Of a DNA stretch of 64,000 nucleotides, positions 22,083 through 33,790 are shown piece after piece. The stretch's first letter is position 1; every line of letters begins with the position of its first letter. The notes beneath the pieces were generated by a model. The model saw only the letters and a list, made by a program, of their open reading frames with translations. It had not been told where the DNA came from and searched no databases. The stretch covers positions 58,026,593-58,090,592 of the forward strand of contig NC_057923.1 in NCBI RefSeq assembly GCF_018873765.1, read 5' to 3'. This DNA is from Telopea speciosissima. Its lineage: Eukaryota > Streptophyta > Magnoliopsida > Proteales > Proteaceae. The translations under genes were made by a program, and so were the position numbers.

Positions 22083-24621
22083 TTTTAAGAGGGGTTGGGT
22101 GGCAATTTCGTGAATTTTTATTACCTACGATTCCCCTGTCCTGTACGGTTCCTTAGTGCCTCTAATAAAAGGGGGTAGACCCCACCTGGGTAGTGTGTTT
22201 GGTCAGGGGGTGGAATGGTCATTTCATCTCCCTATGAGAGGAACTGCACAATCGTACCAGTTAGCGAACCTCAGGGGATAAAGGTCCCAATTTCGTGGCC
22301 GCTTGATAACCTTACCAGAAACAATTTCTGGTGTTTTTCCATTCTGAGAAAAGGAAGAACACCCAAAAACCGCTTGATAACGAAGTGTTTTTTGTAACTT
22401 TTTTTAAACATAAATCAAAATTTACGCTCCCTAGAAGACTTTTGACAGAACATGTCCAACATGTTCTGTCGTTTCTTAACATAAATTTGCAAACTTGTTC
22501 CAAATAAAAGTCTCAAAATCCAAAACCATGGAGATGGCCTTCTTGTTGCCGGTATGAATTATGAAATACCCTGGAGAGAATATCGAATGAAGAGCTCTGC
22601 AACTGCAAGTTCGTCCTGGAAGCTCCGGCCATCGTTTATCCTCTCTCTCTACAATCTGGTTGTTGCGATCTGAGTTGAAACTCTGGGTTTGTCTCTCAGG
22701 AGGCCTTTTCCTAAGTTATTTTTGGGAAAGACATTGTTGCCTGAGCCTCTAGAGTTTGCACGAGCACTGACCAATGGAAGCGCAAGTGCAAGCATCAGCC
22801 TAGGCGTGGCCCGTGTGGCTCCAGTACTTTTATGCGCTTTTGTGTGTAGGTGCAAGAGCCACACGGGCCACGCGACTTGGTAGTGTTCTTTTCCCTTTTA
22901 TTTTTAAGGAGAAAGTTCTCCGTCGGGAGAGTGTACTGCCATGCCCAAACACAAGGGGGGCAAAATGACCGTCCTGCCCACATTAAAGGTGGATATGTCT
23001 GTCCAATTGATGCTTCGTTGCGCACTCTCATTGGCCCCCGTGCATGCACAGGGGCCATGCTCCCCCACAGAGAACTCTTGTCCTGTTTTTAATTTTTTTT
23101 TTTTTAGAGATCCATTGCTAGTGTAGGGGAGGAATCTATACGCACACCAATGAGTGTCCTATGATATCCACATTTTCAGAATAGGTGAGAAAAAATAAAA
23201 AATAATAGATGGGGAATCGCTGTCAGGCTGTGTAGTCCCTCCACCATCGTGGAGGCCAACGACAACAGATGTTGGCACATCAACAAGGGTAGGATTTTAG
23301 AATTTCATTGGGGGAGAAGGGTGTCGTCATTTTGACTCCCCTTTGTGTATGGGCACAAGTGCCACACAGCCAAGCATGGACCTTTTTTCCTAAAATATAT
23401 GTGTGAGGAAACTGCATATATCTGCCTCCCCCCTCCCCCCCAAACATAATAGGTGCTAGCGTATGCTACGTAATCGGACAAGGTTCTTTACTCTACCCGT
23501 ATAATAGGGGGGAGGGAAGGTAAGGGAGACTTGTAGGAAGGGCTTTAACGCTCCACATTCCACAGACAAATGGTTCCTACATATCCATTGTGGGATATTA
23601 TGGGTCCCAAATGCCACTATAATTGCCACGTGGTAGCTTGATGAGTCTCAAATTCAGTGAACATCTTGTCCATGTCATCAACCTAGTCATGTGTCAAATT
23701 CTAGACCAATATAATGTATCCACATGTCATATTGCAATCCATTAAAAATTGCTTAAAGAAATAAGACTATTTGAATAACAAGGACCATTGAAAAAAGGAG
23801 AGAGAGGGCTTTCTCTCCAGTGAATGGAAAGATCTAATGAGAGAAACGAGAAGAGTCAGAGTCATCCAGCAAGTTCCACACCCTCACACTCCTTTCTTCC
23901 CTCTCTCATTTCTCTCATTGGATCTCTCCAGTCACTGGAGAGGATCTTTACACAGGATATTAAACCCTTTTCCATGGTGGGCTACAAGGTTGAGATGTCC
24001 AATAGTTAGAATGACATACCTTCTTATCCATCCTAATATGATATATTCACCAGTAAACTTGTCAAGTGAATTAAGGCCAGATCTTCTTACCAGTACCACT
24101 GAAAATTTGTAAAAATAATCTTAATTTTGAAGAAAGCTTCCCACCCTAGTAAGATAAACTCACCATTCAAGAAGATCTTCCGCTAAAGGGTTTTTAAAAA
24201 TAATTTGAAAGTGATGTATCATTATGTCATTATCAAAATGCGTCATTGTTATGCACATATTTCAAGTACATTTGTAAAATGATAATATTTGTCCTCATTG
24301 GAAAAAAGTTGTATGTAATGTTAAAGGGGTAAAAAAAATAAGAAAATCCCTAACAGGTATGAAGTCTAGCTAATCAATGGCAAACAGATTCTTTGGATTG
24401 CAGGTCCAGAGATACACCTGCATCTCACATTTACAGATCTATATACCCATGAGATTTCAAGGGCTGTGCCCTAATTGATACACCTAATCACCATTATGAA
24501 TGGAGAACCATGGACTGACTGACCCTGTTTCTGCCTTGGTGTTCTTGAGAGAGTCATTAACAGCCCTTAATTACTTGAATTCCTTTATATGATAATGAAC
24601 ATAAAAGAATAAGCTAGAGAG
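22083..24621. other. Intergenic repeats between the KCR-carrying MULE and the GT90 gene
   Basis: No gene recognised. The stretch holds a perfect 18-bp inverted repeat (22804-22821 with 22856-22873), a phrase near 23236 (TGTGTAGTCCCTCCACCATCGTGGAGGCC, shortened: TGTGTAGTCCCTCCACC) related to 20385, and pyrimidine-rich DNA. Open frames of 60-100 residues lie on both strands opposite each other over the GC-rich part and look like chance. Confidence 0.5.
22804..22873. repeat. Perfect 18-bp inverted repeat (hairpin)
   Basis: GCGTGGCCCGTGTGGCTC at 22804-22821 is the exact reverse complement of 22856-22873, with a 34-base loop. There is no T-run after it and no gene beside it, so it is not a terminator. 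It is probably the core of a decayed foldback element; related GTGGCAC/GCCACAC words occur near 23350. Confidence 0.6.
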
Positions 24622-26998
24622 CTACTGACTCTGATTTTCCCAATATTTTCTTTTCCATGTCTCCACTTCATGCATGGAATCTTCCTTTTCCTTAAGAATT
24701 CCTTGAAGTGCTGAAGGATCAAAGGGAGGAGGCATGGTGCAGGGTTTCTTATTTGAAGGTTCTTTCACCATGGATTCCAACAAAAACTCCTTCTTTAGTC
24801 CATCTGCAGGGCAAGCCAATGCCTCCAAACAAATCTCATTGGCACCTTCAGGTACTGTGGGTTTATATTTCAAGAGATTACCATACTCATTCAGCAGGTG
24901 AAACATGTAGTCATACACATAATCCATCTTCATATCCTCTAGTATGAACTTACTTGCTGCCTTACCAATGGCCTGAGCCTGCTAAAATCCATGGAAGCTA
25001 ATTAATAATTGTAGCTCAAAAAACAAACACAATCTGAATTATATTAGAGAGCTGCATCAAGGATATGTGGTTAATTGACCTCTTCTGTGTGATGGTTTCC
25101 CCAATCGACGGCATACTTAATAGACCTGCACTTATCACCGTCATCCCTCACCGGCCAATAATGATGCATAGGTATCAAAGCTCTTGTGATGAAGTCATAG
25201 TATTTAGGGTTCACAAGCAATGTGACTGAATCACAAGCTAGAATGTATTTCATACTAACAGACCATGCTATTCCTTCAATGTAGATCTTGTACCTAGTAG
25301 TGTAAATTATATTTTTGCAGAAGAAAACTTATTTCAGTCAGTCTTGTAGTAATCAACTTAACAAAATGTATGGGTAAGGTTTGAAAGAAACATATGGGTT
25401 CATTTGATCCCACTTCTCACCTGTGAGTGCACTGATTTGCTAGTTTTGATTGCTTGAAACCTTGTTTGCTTTCTTGGACCCAATCCTGCAAGTACTGTAC
25501 CTATTAGTACTGTAGTTCCAATGAAGGCTCGGTTGCTTTGATACCACTGATATGAACTTGGGAGAACTAAACCCATAAACCAGCAAGGTGAAGGAACCCA
25601 AGACCATATCAGTCCACACCAAATCACTTCTGTAAATTGAAGAAGATGGTAATTAAGTATCACCTGGACATAGAGGCGAGCGTTCCATTCTTGTTTATCT
25701 GTGACATTGCATTTCAAGAGCTCTCGCCTGTTCTTGGACATGTTTGGATTCCCTTTCCAATAGGCATAAGGTTCCCTTTCAGTCCAGTTAGTTCTTCCAT
25801 TGCCTTCCCTTAACTCTTCCAACAAAGAATCCCATGGCTTTACGTTTATCTCTGGCCTGCATCCACACCCAAACAGTTTTAATAGTACGATGACTGAGCA
25901 GAATCAACACTCACAAGAGAGACTATGTATGTAATCAAACAGAAGTTCAGAAATGATGGGCTATTTAGATCTTTATCAAATCAATCATATGACAGACAAT
26001 GTATGGAATTTTCCTTAACCATCCAAAAATCTTAACCAAATTTGACTTGTTCTTCTCTTTTTTCTCATTTCAAAATGGTGTTCTAGACCCTGAATCTATT
26101 CAGAGAATGCATACCAAACACAGCATTAATTCTAAAAATAAAGCTCAAAGAAAGCAAGGAAGCTTGTGATACATACCAACCCCAGAAGGACCAATCAGGG
26201 AAAACAATATCAAATGACATATCATCCCCACAGTAATGAAATATGGCTGGTGGGATCTTGGCTTTGGATCCATGGTAAATTCCTGATGTGATCACAGCTT
26301 TATCAGCACAGTTAAACATTATATCCAAGTCTGGCAGCTTTCCTGGGTATTTCCTCAACAGTTGTAGAATCCCCCAAATGGTATACAGGTCTCTGGACTG
26401 AGATGGGGGCACATCCTTATATTTCTTCAAGTAGACTCTCCCATTTAGAACAACAAGCCTGAAAAATGCTTTATCTCTAATCCCCTCTACTGTCTCCCTT
26501 GATATTCCTGTATCTTTCCATGGCTTTAAATTTTCATGGATCCAACGAAAATACTCTGGGCATACTTGAGACTCTGAATCATCATTGTCTTCTGTTTTCG
26601 ATGTCATCATCACCGAAGAACTTGCTGAACATATCTGTGTTAGGTTTGCAGTTGAGCAGTCCAGTGTGTTTTTTACTCTGTTTGTGTTTGAACTCCTTGA
26701 AAGTGGTGGAGTTCTATAATAATTACTTGTGTAATTTAGTATTGTTTCCAGCTTTAAGCCTCTTATGATGGACTGCAAAGACAATTCAGATAAACCATAT
26801 AAGAGAATTGCTCTAACCATAAGATGAGTGCCAAAATTAGTAGTACAGAGGTTTTTGTAACTATGGTAGTGTGTTTAGGTAGTTGGATATACTTACAGCT
26901 TCAATCCAGAAGGAAGAAATGAAGGCAGTAACAAAGAGGAGGAGAAAGGAGAAATAGAAGACCATTGTTCTTGTGGCCAACATGTTGTTCTTGTTCAT
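24622..26998 (-). CDS. GT90 (CAP10/DUF821) O-glucosyltransferase-like protein
   Basis: This is a plant member of glycosyltransferase family 90, the family of animal Rumi/POGLUT O-glucosyltransferases; the plant donor and acceptor are mostly unknown. Six exons in order, 26897-26998, 26177-26772, 25664-25856, 25421-25485, 25080-25293, 24622-24978, join in phase to 508 residues. Residues 13-30 form a hydrophobic signal anchor (type II Golgi/ER membrane protein). The CAP10 domain starts with CPEYFRWIHENLKPW at 105 and shows FRLVVLNGRVYL, GILQLLRKYPGKLPDLDI, FPDWSFWGWPEINVKPW, EPYAYWKGNP, CNVTDKQEWNARLY, IEGIAWSVS-KYILACDS and HHYWPVRD in family order. The C-terminal tail after ALACPADG is Lys/Glu-rich. 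It appears intact. The first exon was found from its ATG and the GCT|GTAAGT donor. Confidence 0.93.
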
Positions 26999-28530
26999 TG
27001 CTAACCATGAATTGAAGAAAAAGAATGAAGAAATTGGATCAGTACTATCTTTGGAGAGAAATTAAGTTAGAGATCAAGAACTAAAGACTGAAAATAGAGG
27101 AAGAAGAAGAAGAAGACCAGATTGGAGATCCTATCTAGGATCTCTCTCAAGAATTATTTTACATTTCATGTTCTGATTCCTTGAAAATGTAGATATTGAA
27201 GGAGTATATACCACGGAAGTCATATATAAACTTATTTAAATATCAAGTCAAAAAGAGGCCATAGCTTGCAGGATAGTGAAGGCTGTCTCCAAAATTAAGG
27301 ATCTCTGCATCTGGATAATGTGGTTATCAATTTGAATGCGTTGGGAGGTGGTGCAGGACTGATAAGTCGAGAGTTTTAGGTCATGTTCAACCAAACAAAA
27401 AAAGGCCAAAGATTTCATACACGGCCGTGCAAGCGTCGTGTCCCCTCTCACAAAGAGTTAGAAAAGTCATAAACCCTCCACTCATATTTAATGCCTCGAA
27501 ACTCCTACCCTCTCACATGCACGGCTTACACAGCCGTATATGAAAACTATCCCCCAAAAAAATAATAATTAATGTGTTTATTTACCAAAAAAAAGTATTA
27601 TTACTGTGCTTTTGAAGTTTTAAAAACATTTTGGATTTCATTTCTCTATGTTTACTTTCAGCAAAAAAGGAGGACTAATTAATTTGCCTTCATGTTATAT
27701 CTATGATTTTCCTATTAATTTGGATCTAAATAATAGATGATCAAGGTTTAGAAAATAAGTAATTGGATCCAAATAGGTATTGGAATTGGCCTGGATCAGC
27801 TCCGAAATTATTTTTTTTGTTTGTATGTATTCTCATAATAGATTTTGGTTCTAGAACGCATTCTAAGACCCAATTTTTCTTTATTTTCTTGTTTCAATGT
27901 GTTCTGAATCTAAAATCTATTCTGAGAATGCATATCAAACACAGCCTTAATGTACTAACCGTAGTTTTCACGTAAGGATTGGACAAACTAGATCTGCCAG
28001 AATCAGGATCGTTCTTGAAACACCGTAACTGATTGTTATGTACTTAATGGGGCTCGATCTAGTGTATGAGTACTAGATTAGGTCAGCCTAGAGTGGGATA
28101 GGTTAAATGATCAAGTACCTAACATTTGGTACTTATCTTCCTACCTGCCTTATTGGCAAGTAATGACCAAAGTAAGAAAAATTATCTTCCTACCTTATTG
28201 GCCAGTAATGACTAATGAGACTCAGAAAGTCAGAGAATCACTGGTGGTATTTCTTGCTTACGGACCAAACAGGACCTTTAAATATAAAATCTTATTTCTA
28301 TACTTAATTGTCAATTGGTAATCATGTTTCATCCTTAAGAGGAGAAAAGAGTGGAATATGACGGAAGAAGTTAAAATGTGGAGTTGAAGTTGCGATTTTA
28401 TAAGTGAGTGCCTTCTTCTGTTAAATTGTTTTTCTCGCCCTTCTTGGGAATCACTAATGTTCCCAATTTTTTTTGCCGTTGTGGGAATTCATTAACTAAA
28501 GCTTGAAAAGTAAGATTGGAAGAGAATTTA

Positions 28531-28640
28531 GCTCGTTTCCGTTGGGTTGTGCCGCACACATTTTTAGACGTGCGCCAAGATATATATGGCACAGCACAAC
28601 CGTTGAATGTCCCCTGGGCTCTGGGCTCCCTGGAGACGAT
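28531..28640. repeat. GC-rich foldback, relative of the 33640 repeat
   Basis: GTTGTGCCGCACACAT and TGGCACAGCACAAC form an inverted repeat around an AT-rich loop, followed by CCGTTGAATGTCCCC and CTCCCTGGAGACGATCCTGATC. The same words occur in the same order at 33690-33795 and in the tandem copies that follow it, so these belong to one dispersed family. Confidence 0.55.
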
Positions 28641-28808
28641 CCTGATCGCATGATTCTATGGACGGATCAGATTGGCTAACACCAATCTCGATACCTGGCC
28701 TGTATTGGTGGAATGGTAAAACAATAAAAGAACCTGACTTTTTAAAAAATCAGGTGCAAATCGTTGGATACAGGCCAATTTGTGCATGTTTGTATCGGAA
28801 TGATATCA

Positions 28809-28918
28809 GTTTATGGGATGTTTGATACCTGATCCGATACTGTGCACTAAATTCATGATTTTGGTTTATGGAATGTTTGATACCTGATCCGATACTGTTT
28901 CCTAAATTCATGATTTTG
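28809..28918. repeat. Tandem duplication, 55-bp unit, two copies
   Basis: The unit starts GTTTATGG(G/A)ATGTTTGATAC and ends CATGATTTTG, at 28809-28863 and 28864-28918, differing at only a few positions. It is non-coding and probably local slippage or unequal exchange inside a decayed repeat. Confidence 0.7.
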
Positions 28919-31181
28919 AAACCTGATTGATGTATCCAATTACCCGCTCATGGCGGATGAAAGTGGACCTAAAAACTTGGAATCAGCTTGTTCGTGCCCA
29001 AATTTAACATAATTCAATCCAACACAGTACATATAGAATCAAGGTTAATCATAATTGGTTCCGATAAATTCTGAACCAAAATGGCTGTTCTCACCAATCT
29101 TCCCAATTTTCTATCCGATCTTGAAAACTCTAGCTGTGAAACGAGACTTATCTAGATTCTAGAGGGAGAGAGAGATCAACCCAACCACAACCTTAGGAAC
29201 AGGTTTGCCCGATCATGACTAGGGAGTATCTGAATGATACCTCTATAGATATGTTTAGAATTTTATACCTACATTTAATTGCCCTTTTTTGGTCCCCAAA
29301 AACATTTAATTCGATTTTTTCATAATGATTTTTAATTTTTAAAAAATATTTGTTATCACTATTAAATTACTTTTGAGGATAAAACAAGAAACAAAAAAAA
29401 TAAGATTAAAAAACTATTGACACCTTACCTTAGGGATGTTAATAAGAAAATGCCATCTGCAATGGACCAAGTTAGAGTATGGATGGCAGCTATTGCTCTT
29501 CATTCATCCGCCTCTCAATAGCTGCTACCGTCTCCTCCAGAGTGGTGTAGGGATAACACCACTGCTTACGTCTTCACCGGTTAGGTGAGTCTTAGGTCTC
29601 TGCTTTCTATCTCCAAGATTAAAAAAATGGGAATTTTTTTTCCCTTGGGGAAAATCGTTATAATGAGATTTCTAATATAAAAGTGTCGGATCTTTGACCT
29701 GCTTGCATTTGAGTTTGATTGAGCTGCTGGCACTCTGTATGAATGTTTTCGTGGCCACCCAATGCTTGCAAGTTAGTGAATTCACGATAGCAATATTGGC
29801 ACCCGTATTTTCTTCAACCGTCTCTGGAGGGAAAACCCTGGATTCCGGCGGCTCTGATTTTTTTTGGCCTGAGTTTACCTCTTCTTCTGAGACGTTGAAG
29901 CCAAATCACTTTTGATGTTCGAGTGGCACTATTTGGCTGTGTCTGGTAATCAACTTCAGCCACTATTGAAAAAGAAAGAAAAAAATTTTAAAACAAAAAT
30001 GCACACTTCTGCAGCTGTGTAGCGAGCAAGGGTGAAACGAATGCAATGCATAGGGCCAAAGAAGCAGCATGTGAATGATAGGTTCCCTTGTCTAGAAGGT
30101 CATCAGCCAAAAACGCAGCAGCAGCAGCAGCATGTGATTGATGGGTTCTCCTGTTTAGAAAGTACTCAGTTAAACGGAAAAGAGAGCATGAAAGAAGATT
30201 GAGATCCTGCTTATTTTAATCTTGGTGGTATTTCAGGGCCTTGTTTACCAGCAACTATCAGTGCCTACTGCAGCTGAAATAAGAGTTTAATGGCTGTAGG
30301 GGAGAAGTAATTAGTTTCCCCAATTCCACCTCTTTTTTTATTTTCTTAACTGCATGGATAACAAAATGCATGCTTGTAACGGGTCACAAAACAGCATTTC
30401 CTCGTCAAAAAATGCATTCTGCAATTTGAGAGTGGGAACTAGCAATTTGGAACAAGAATGTATGGCAAATGCAACCCACAACACAGGAGGAGAAAATGAT
30501 CCAAAACCTGTTTGGATATTTTGGGGATCGAAATGATGCGGTACAGCCAATCCATATATGGGCATACAGCAACAGATACCGGTTATAGTACTGTGCATAA
30601 AAACCCTGGTCTAAGTGCCAAAACAGGATTACCAGTGCCTATAAATAGATTCGCCATCTCCATCAAGGGGAAAGGCATAAACAATTATTTTGAAGTTCTA
30701 CTCTTCATTAAATTGTCCTACCCTCGAGTGAACATTTGAACCAATAATTTTCAGCCTTTTTTTTCTTACTCATGAAAAACAAGCATAATAAGTACCGTGA
30801 AGCAATTGGTTGGACATTGAAGAGTCTATATTACTTTCCTAAAACATCAACTACGGAATCAAAGCGAGACCCACATGGAAACATATCTACCCAAGCTTGT
30901 GAACATCCAAAACAACAAATTAAACTCCAAGCTCATTCCAATATCAGATGGCCCAGATTTTAGAGCTTCATCTAAGTAGCTCAATAAAAATAGCACAACA
31001 GAAAATAAAGAGGATGTCTTAACTTGATTTTCTATCTCTGAAACATGTCTTTGCAATAGCTAAGACCCATCAAAATTTGACTTCCCAAAACTAGAAAGGG
31101 GAAATAAAAAACCTGATACTAAAACAGACCAAATATGTGAACATAAGAAAGGAGTTACACGCTACTCCCCTAGGATTCTCC

Positions 31182-33431
31182 TCACTGATCACCAGGTATG
31201 CTCTTGATAATATCAGAATCCCCTGAAAAAATGAACATTACCACATCAGAACAGTTCAAGATTCAAATAAACAAGGCACGTAGTGTAGCCAGAAAACTTA
31301 CCTGGGTCAATAATACTGAGGCAGCAGACACGGAAGTATTTTCCGCAAGCAGTACCCAGATCAACGTTGTCTTGAGAAAAAAATGGACCATGAGTTAAGA
31401 GACAGCAAAACTTGATGCATAGAAATATCGAATGCTACAGCCATGGTTAAGAAGAGGCTTCATGAGGAAAAGTGAACCAAATCTTTAGAATGTTTCTCCA
31501 ACCTAGTTTTGGGTGATGGGAAAGAGACAGAATGAAATATAGGCAACAAGATGAGGCAAAAAATGGACCAAAGTTTAGAATGTTCTTTCCCAACTAGTTT
31601 TGGTTGATGCGGTAAAGAAGTTAAGGATGTAATGCAGTTGACAAGAAGACGAAAAAATGAACATTTTCCAACTAATTTTGTATCAACTACTAAAGAGGTT
31701 AGAATGCAATGTGGGTAACAAGTATGCAAATATCAATGACAACATAAGCTGTGTTAAATAGAAACTGGGGATCAAATAAATAACCACAGCCAAACATACA
31801 ATAAATAAGTGTTCGCAATGATCATCAAAATTTTTATCATTTCCAAAGATGAGGGCCAATCCAAATGTTGCAGCCTCAATGATTTCAAAGTATGAAACGA
31901 TGGTATAAGATGTTTCCACCAGGCAGCCCCTCTTAAGTGCCCTGAACTCATCAATGAATATGCAGCTATTCTGCTTCCCAAAACATACATCCTCGGGGAA
32001 AACCCTTAAGAGTTTGAAAGAATCAAAAGCAAACATGATCTACTAGATTACTGGTATAGGAAACATACTTCCATTAAAGTGATGCACTCCAACTTTCGAC
32101 AACATTGCGTAGTACTCTATCTCTGATTTTCTAAGAGGAGGGCAGTTATTTGCAATGATGATTAGCTTCCCTGCAGAGAACAAATATAAACAGTTGATGT
32201 AGTTATAGCAAAGACCTAGTAACATGAGAAAAACAGTGAAAAAACACACAATGTATGTTTTTCGACAATTAAAAATGGACCGGAAAATTACAAGTAGTCA
32301 CCAGTTCACCGTGTACTGGTATCCTAATAACAAGGGGCGTAGAAGTACTTTGATAACAATGTCATTGAAAATATTATTACTATTTCACTTTATTATTATA
32401 CACAACTATTGATATAGCCATCATGTCCTAAGAACTGTATAAACTGGTTGAATTTCCATTTCATAGAAGAGTCTAAATACCATTGAAGACAGATTTTGAC
32501 AATATTATATGTTTTCGCCTTTAAGCAACAATACACGGTAAATATATGAAACAATAGAACACGTTACAAGCATTTGACTACACCCAATATGCTATGGCTC
32601 CAGACAATACAGTGCAATCCAAAGTCCAAACCAGCAAGAAATACATAGGCTCCATTCAAGAACCACGGTTGGGTGAAAATTAGCAAATACATATCCAGAC
32701 CAGAAAAAACGTAATTAAGTGTACACAGTCACCATTTTGTGTTTATCAGGAACATATATCCTCTTGAATACCACAAAGGTAATATTTACATCGACACTAA
32801 GTTCTTTTTCCTCAAATTGAAACAAACTACTTATAATTAGGCATTTCCAATTGCAAAAAATCTGAAGCGAGAACCATAATGCTAAGCAACAAATCCATGA
32901 CAGTCTTCAACAAATCAGATTAGCAAAGACTAAAACCAAATGATGTTAGTGAAACCAACCTTTGGAGCTCCTTAGAGATTTGAGAACGGTCTTATATCCA
33001 AGGGTGTACTTCCCGCTCTTCATAACGAGAGCGAGCCGATTGTTGATGCTCTCATGAGTCTTCTTCTGCAAGAGAAAATAAGATAATAAAAAAAAATGTA
33101 AAATCCCAAAAGATATACAAATGGGAACAACGAACCATGAATTGAAAATTAAGGAAACAAATGCACTTCGTAGAAAACCTCGAAATGCAACAGATCCATA
33201 AGAAATCGAAGCTATGAGCAGGAGATCAATCGATACTTGCATTGTTAGAACAGCAAAAGCTGTAGAAACAATAGCCTAATCAAGTGCAATCAATTTTTTT
33301 AGCAAAGTGATAAAATTTATTCAATCGCATGGAACAACCGAGTAAAAAAACAGGAACAGAAATCAATAATAGAAAGGCGAGGAGAGATTCATAAGAAAGA
33401 GAGAGATTACAGTCTTCTTCGCGGTGACCAT
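31182..33431 (-). CDS. RPL30: 60S ribosomal protein L30 (eL30)
   Basis: eL30 is a component of the large cytosolic ribosomal subunit of the L7Ae/L30e RNA-binding fold. Five exons in order, 33411-33431, 32960-33065, 32069-32170, 31302-31370, 31182-31222, join in phase to 112 residues, the same length as other plant eL30 proteins. The chain reads [71 protein letters not shown] and ends [12 protein letters not shown], nearly identical to the family throughout. The tiny first exon (7 codons) is typical of plant ribosomal protein genes. Exon 3 ends AATGGAA|GTATGT, which gives the conserved NGNNVDLG. The promoter carries TATA, telo-box and site II motifs. It appears intact. Confidence 0.96.
31480..31690. 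repeat. Imperfect triplicated motif downstream of eL30 exon 4
   Basis: Three loosely similar units of about 70-90 bases, each around a CCAACTAGTTTTGGTTGATG-like core (about 31497, 31588 and 31668), lie in the eL30 intron 3. They are diverged and non-coding. Confidence 0.45.
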
Positions 33432-33458
33432 GGTTGCCGCTCCAACAAAACGATTGCG

Positions 33459-33494
33459 AAACCCTACTCTTCAATGGCGGCCGAGAAACCCTAA
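33459..33494 (-). promoter_or_regulatory. Two telo-boxes in the eL30 leader/promoter
   Basis: AAACCCTA occurs at 33459-33466 and AAACCCTAA at 33486-33494 (written on the + strand; the gene reads the other way). Telo-boxes close to the transcription start are a hallmark of plant ribosomal protein and translation-factor genes and help to coordinate their expression in dividing cells. They lie 28-63 bases upstream of the start codon. Confidence 0.75.
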
Positions 33495-33510
33495 GCCTCG
33501 CAGCAGACCT

Positions 33511-33518
33511 TATTTATA
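33511..33518 (-). promoter_or_regulatory. TATA box of eL30
   Basis: The - strand reads TATAAATA here, 80 bases upstream of the start codon. This puts the expected transcription start near 33480, at the telo-boxes, which fits the usual layout of plant ribosomal protein promoters. Confidence 0.6.
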
Positions 33519-33596
33519 ATAGATCACCGGGTCATCGACCAAATTTACGGACCCAATCGCCCTTCTGCATCCAAAGTACCCACATAAAACTAGTCA

Positions 33597-33602
33597 GGCC
33601 CA
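33597..33602 (-). promoter_or_regulatory. Site II element of eL30
   Basis: The - strand reads TGGGCC, the TCP-bound site II motif that commonly accompanies telo-boxes in plant ribosomal protein promoters. It lies about 80 bases upstream of the TATA box, at the usual distance. Confidence 0.5.
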
Positions 33603-33635
33603 GCTGAGCTCGGAGCCTTGGACGAATTTAGCTTG

Positions 33636-33790
33636 TCTCCAGGGAGCCCAGCACGCCCAGGGTGCTGCTAGCCGTTGAGCTGTGCCGCACACATCTCTAG
33701 GCATGCATCAAGATGTGTGCGAAACAGCTCAGCCGCTGGATGTCCCCTGGCAGCACCCTGGGCACACGTCTCCCTGGAGACGATCCTGAT
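33636..33790. repeat. GC-rich foldback element at the eL30 promoter
   Basis: GTCTCCAGGGAG ... CCCAGGGTGCTGC ... GAGCTGTGCCGCACACATCT (33636-33695) is answered by the reverse complement AGATGTGTGCGAAACAGCTC ... GCAGCACCCTGGGC ... CTCCCTGGAGAC (33711-33783), with CTAGGCATGCATCA as loop. It is about 150 bp long, GC-rich and imperfect, and looks like a MITE or hairpin element. Its right arm is also the start of the 353-bp tandem repeats that follow. Confidence 0.65.

Larger units (their letters stand above)
26999..31181. other. Long intergenic region between the GT90 and eL30 genes
   Basis: No gene recognised in 4.2 kb. The first 250 bases should hold the GT90 promoter, with TATATA-like words near 27204 and 27222. 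About 27905-27955 carries a GAATGCATATCAAACACAGCC phrase like the small foldback near 1900. Near 28531-28640 lies a GC-rich foldback and at 28809-28918 a tandem duplication. Short frames at 29694-29915 and 30338-30598 have no recognisable product. The last part before 31182 contains the eL30 3'UTR. Confidence 0.45.
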
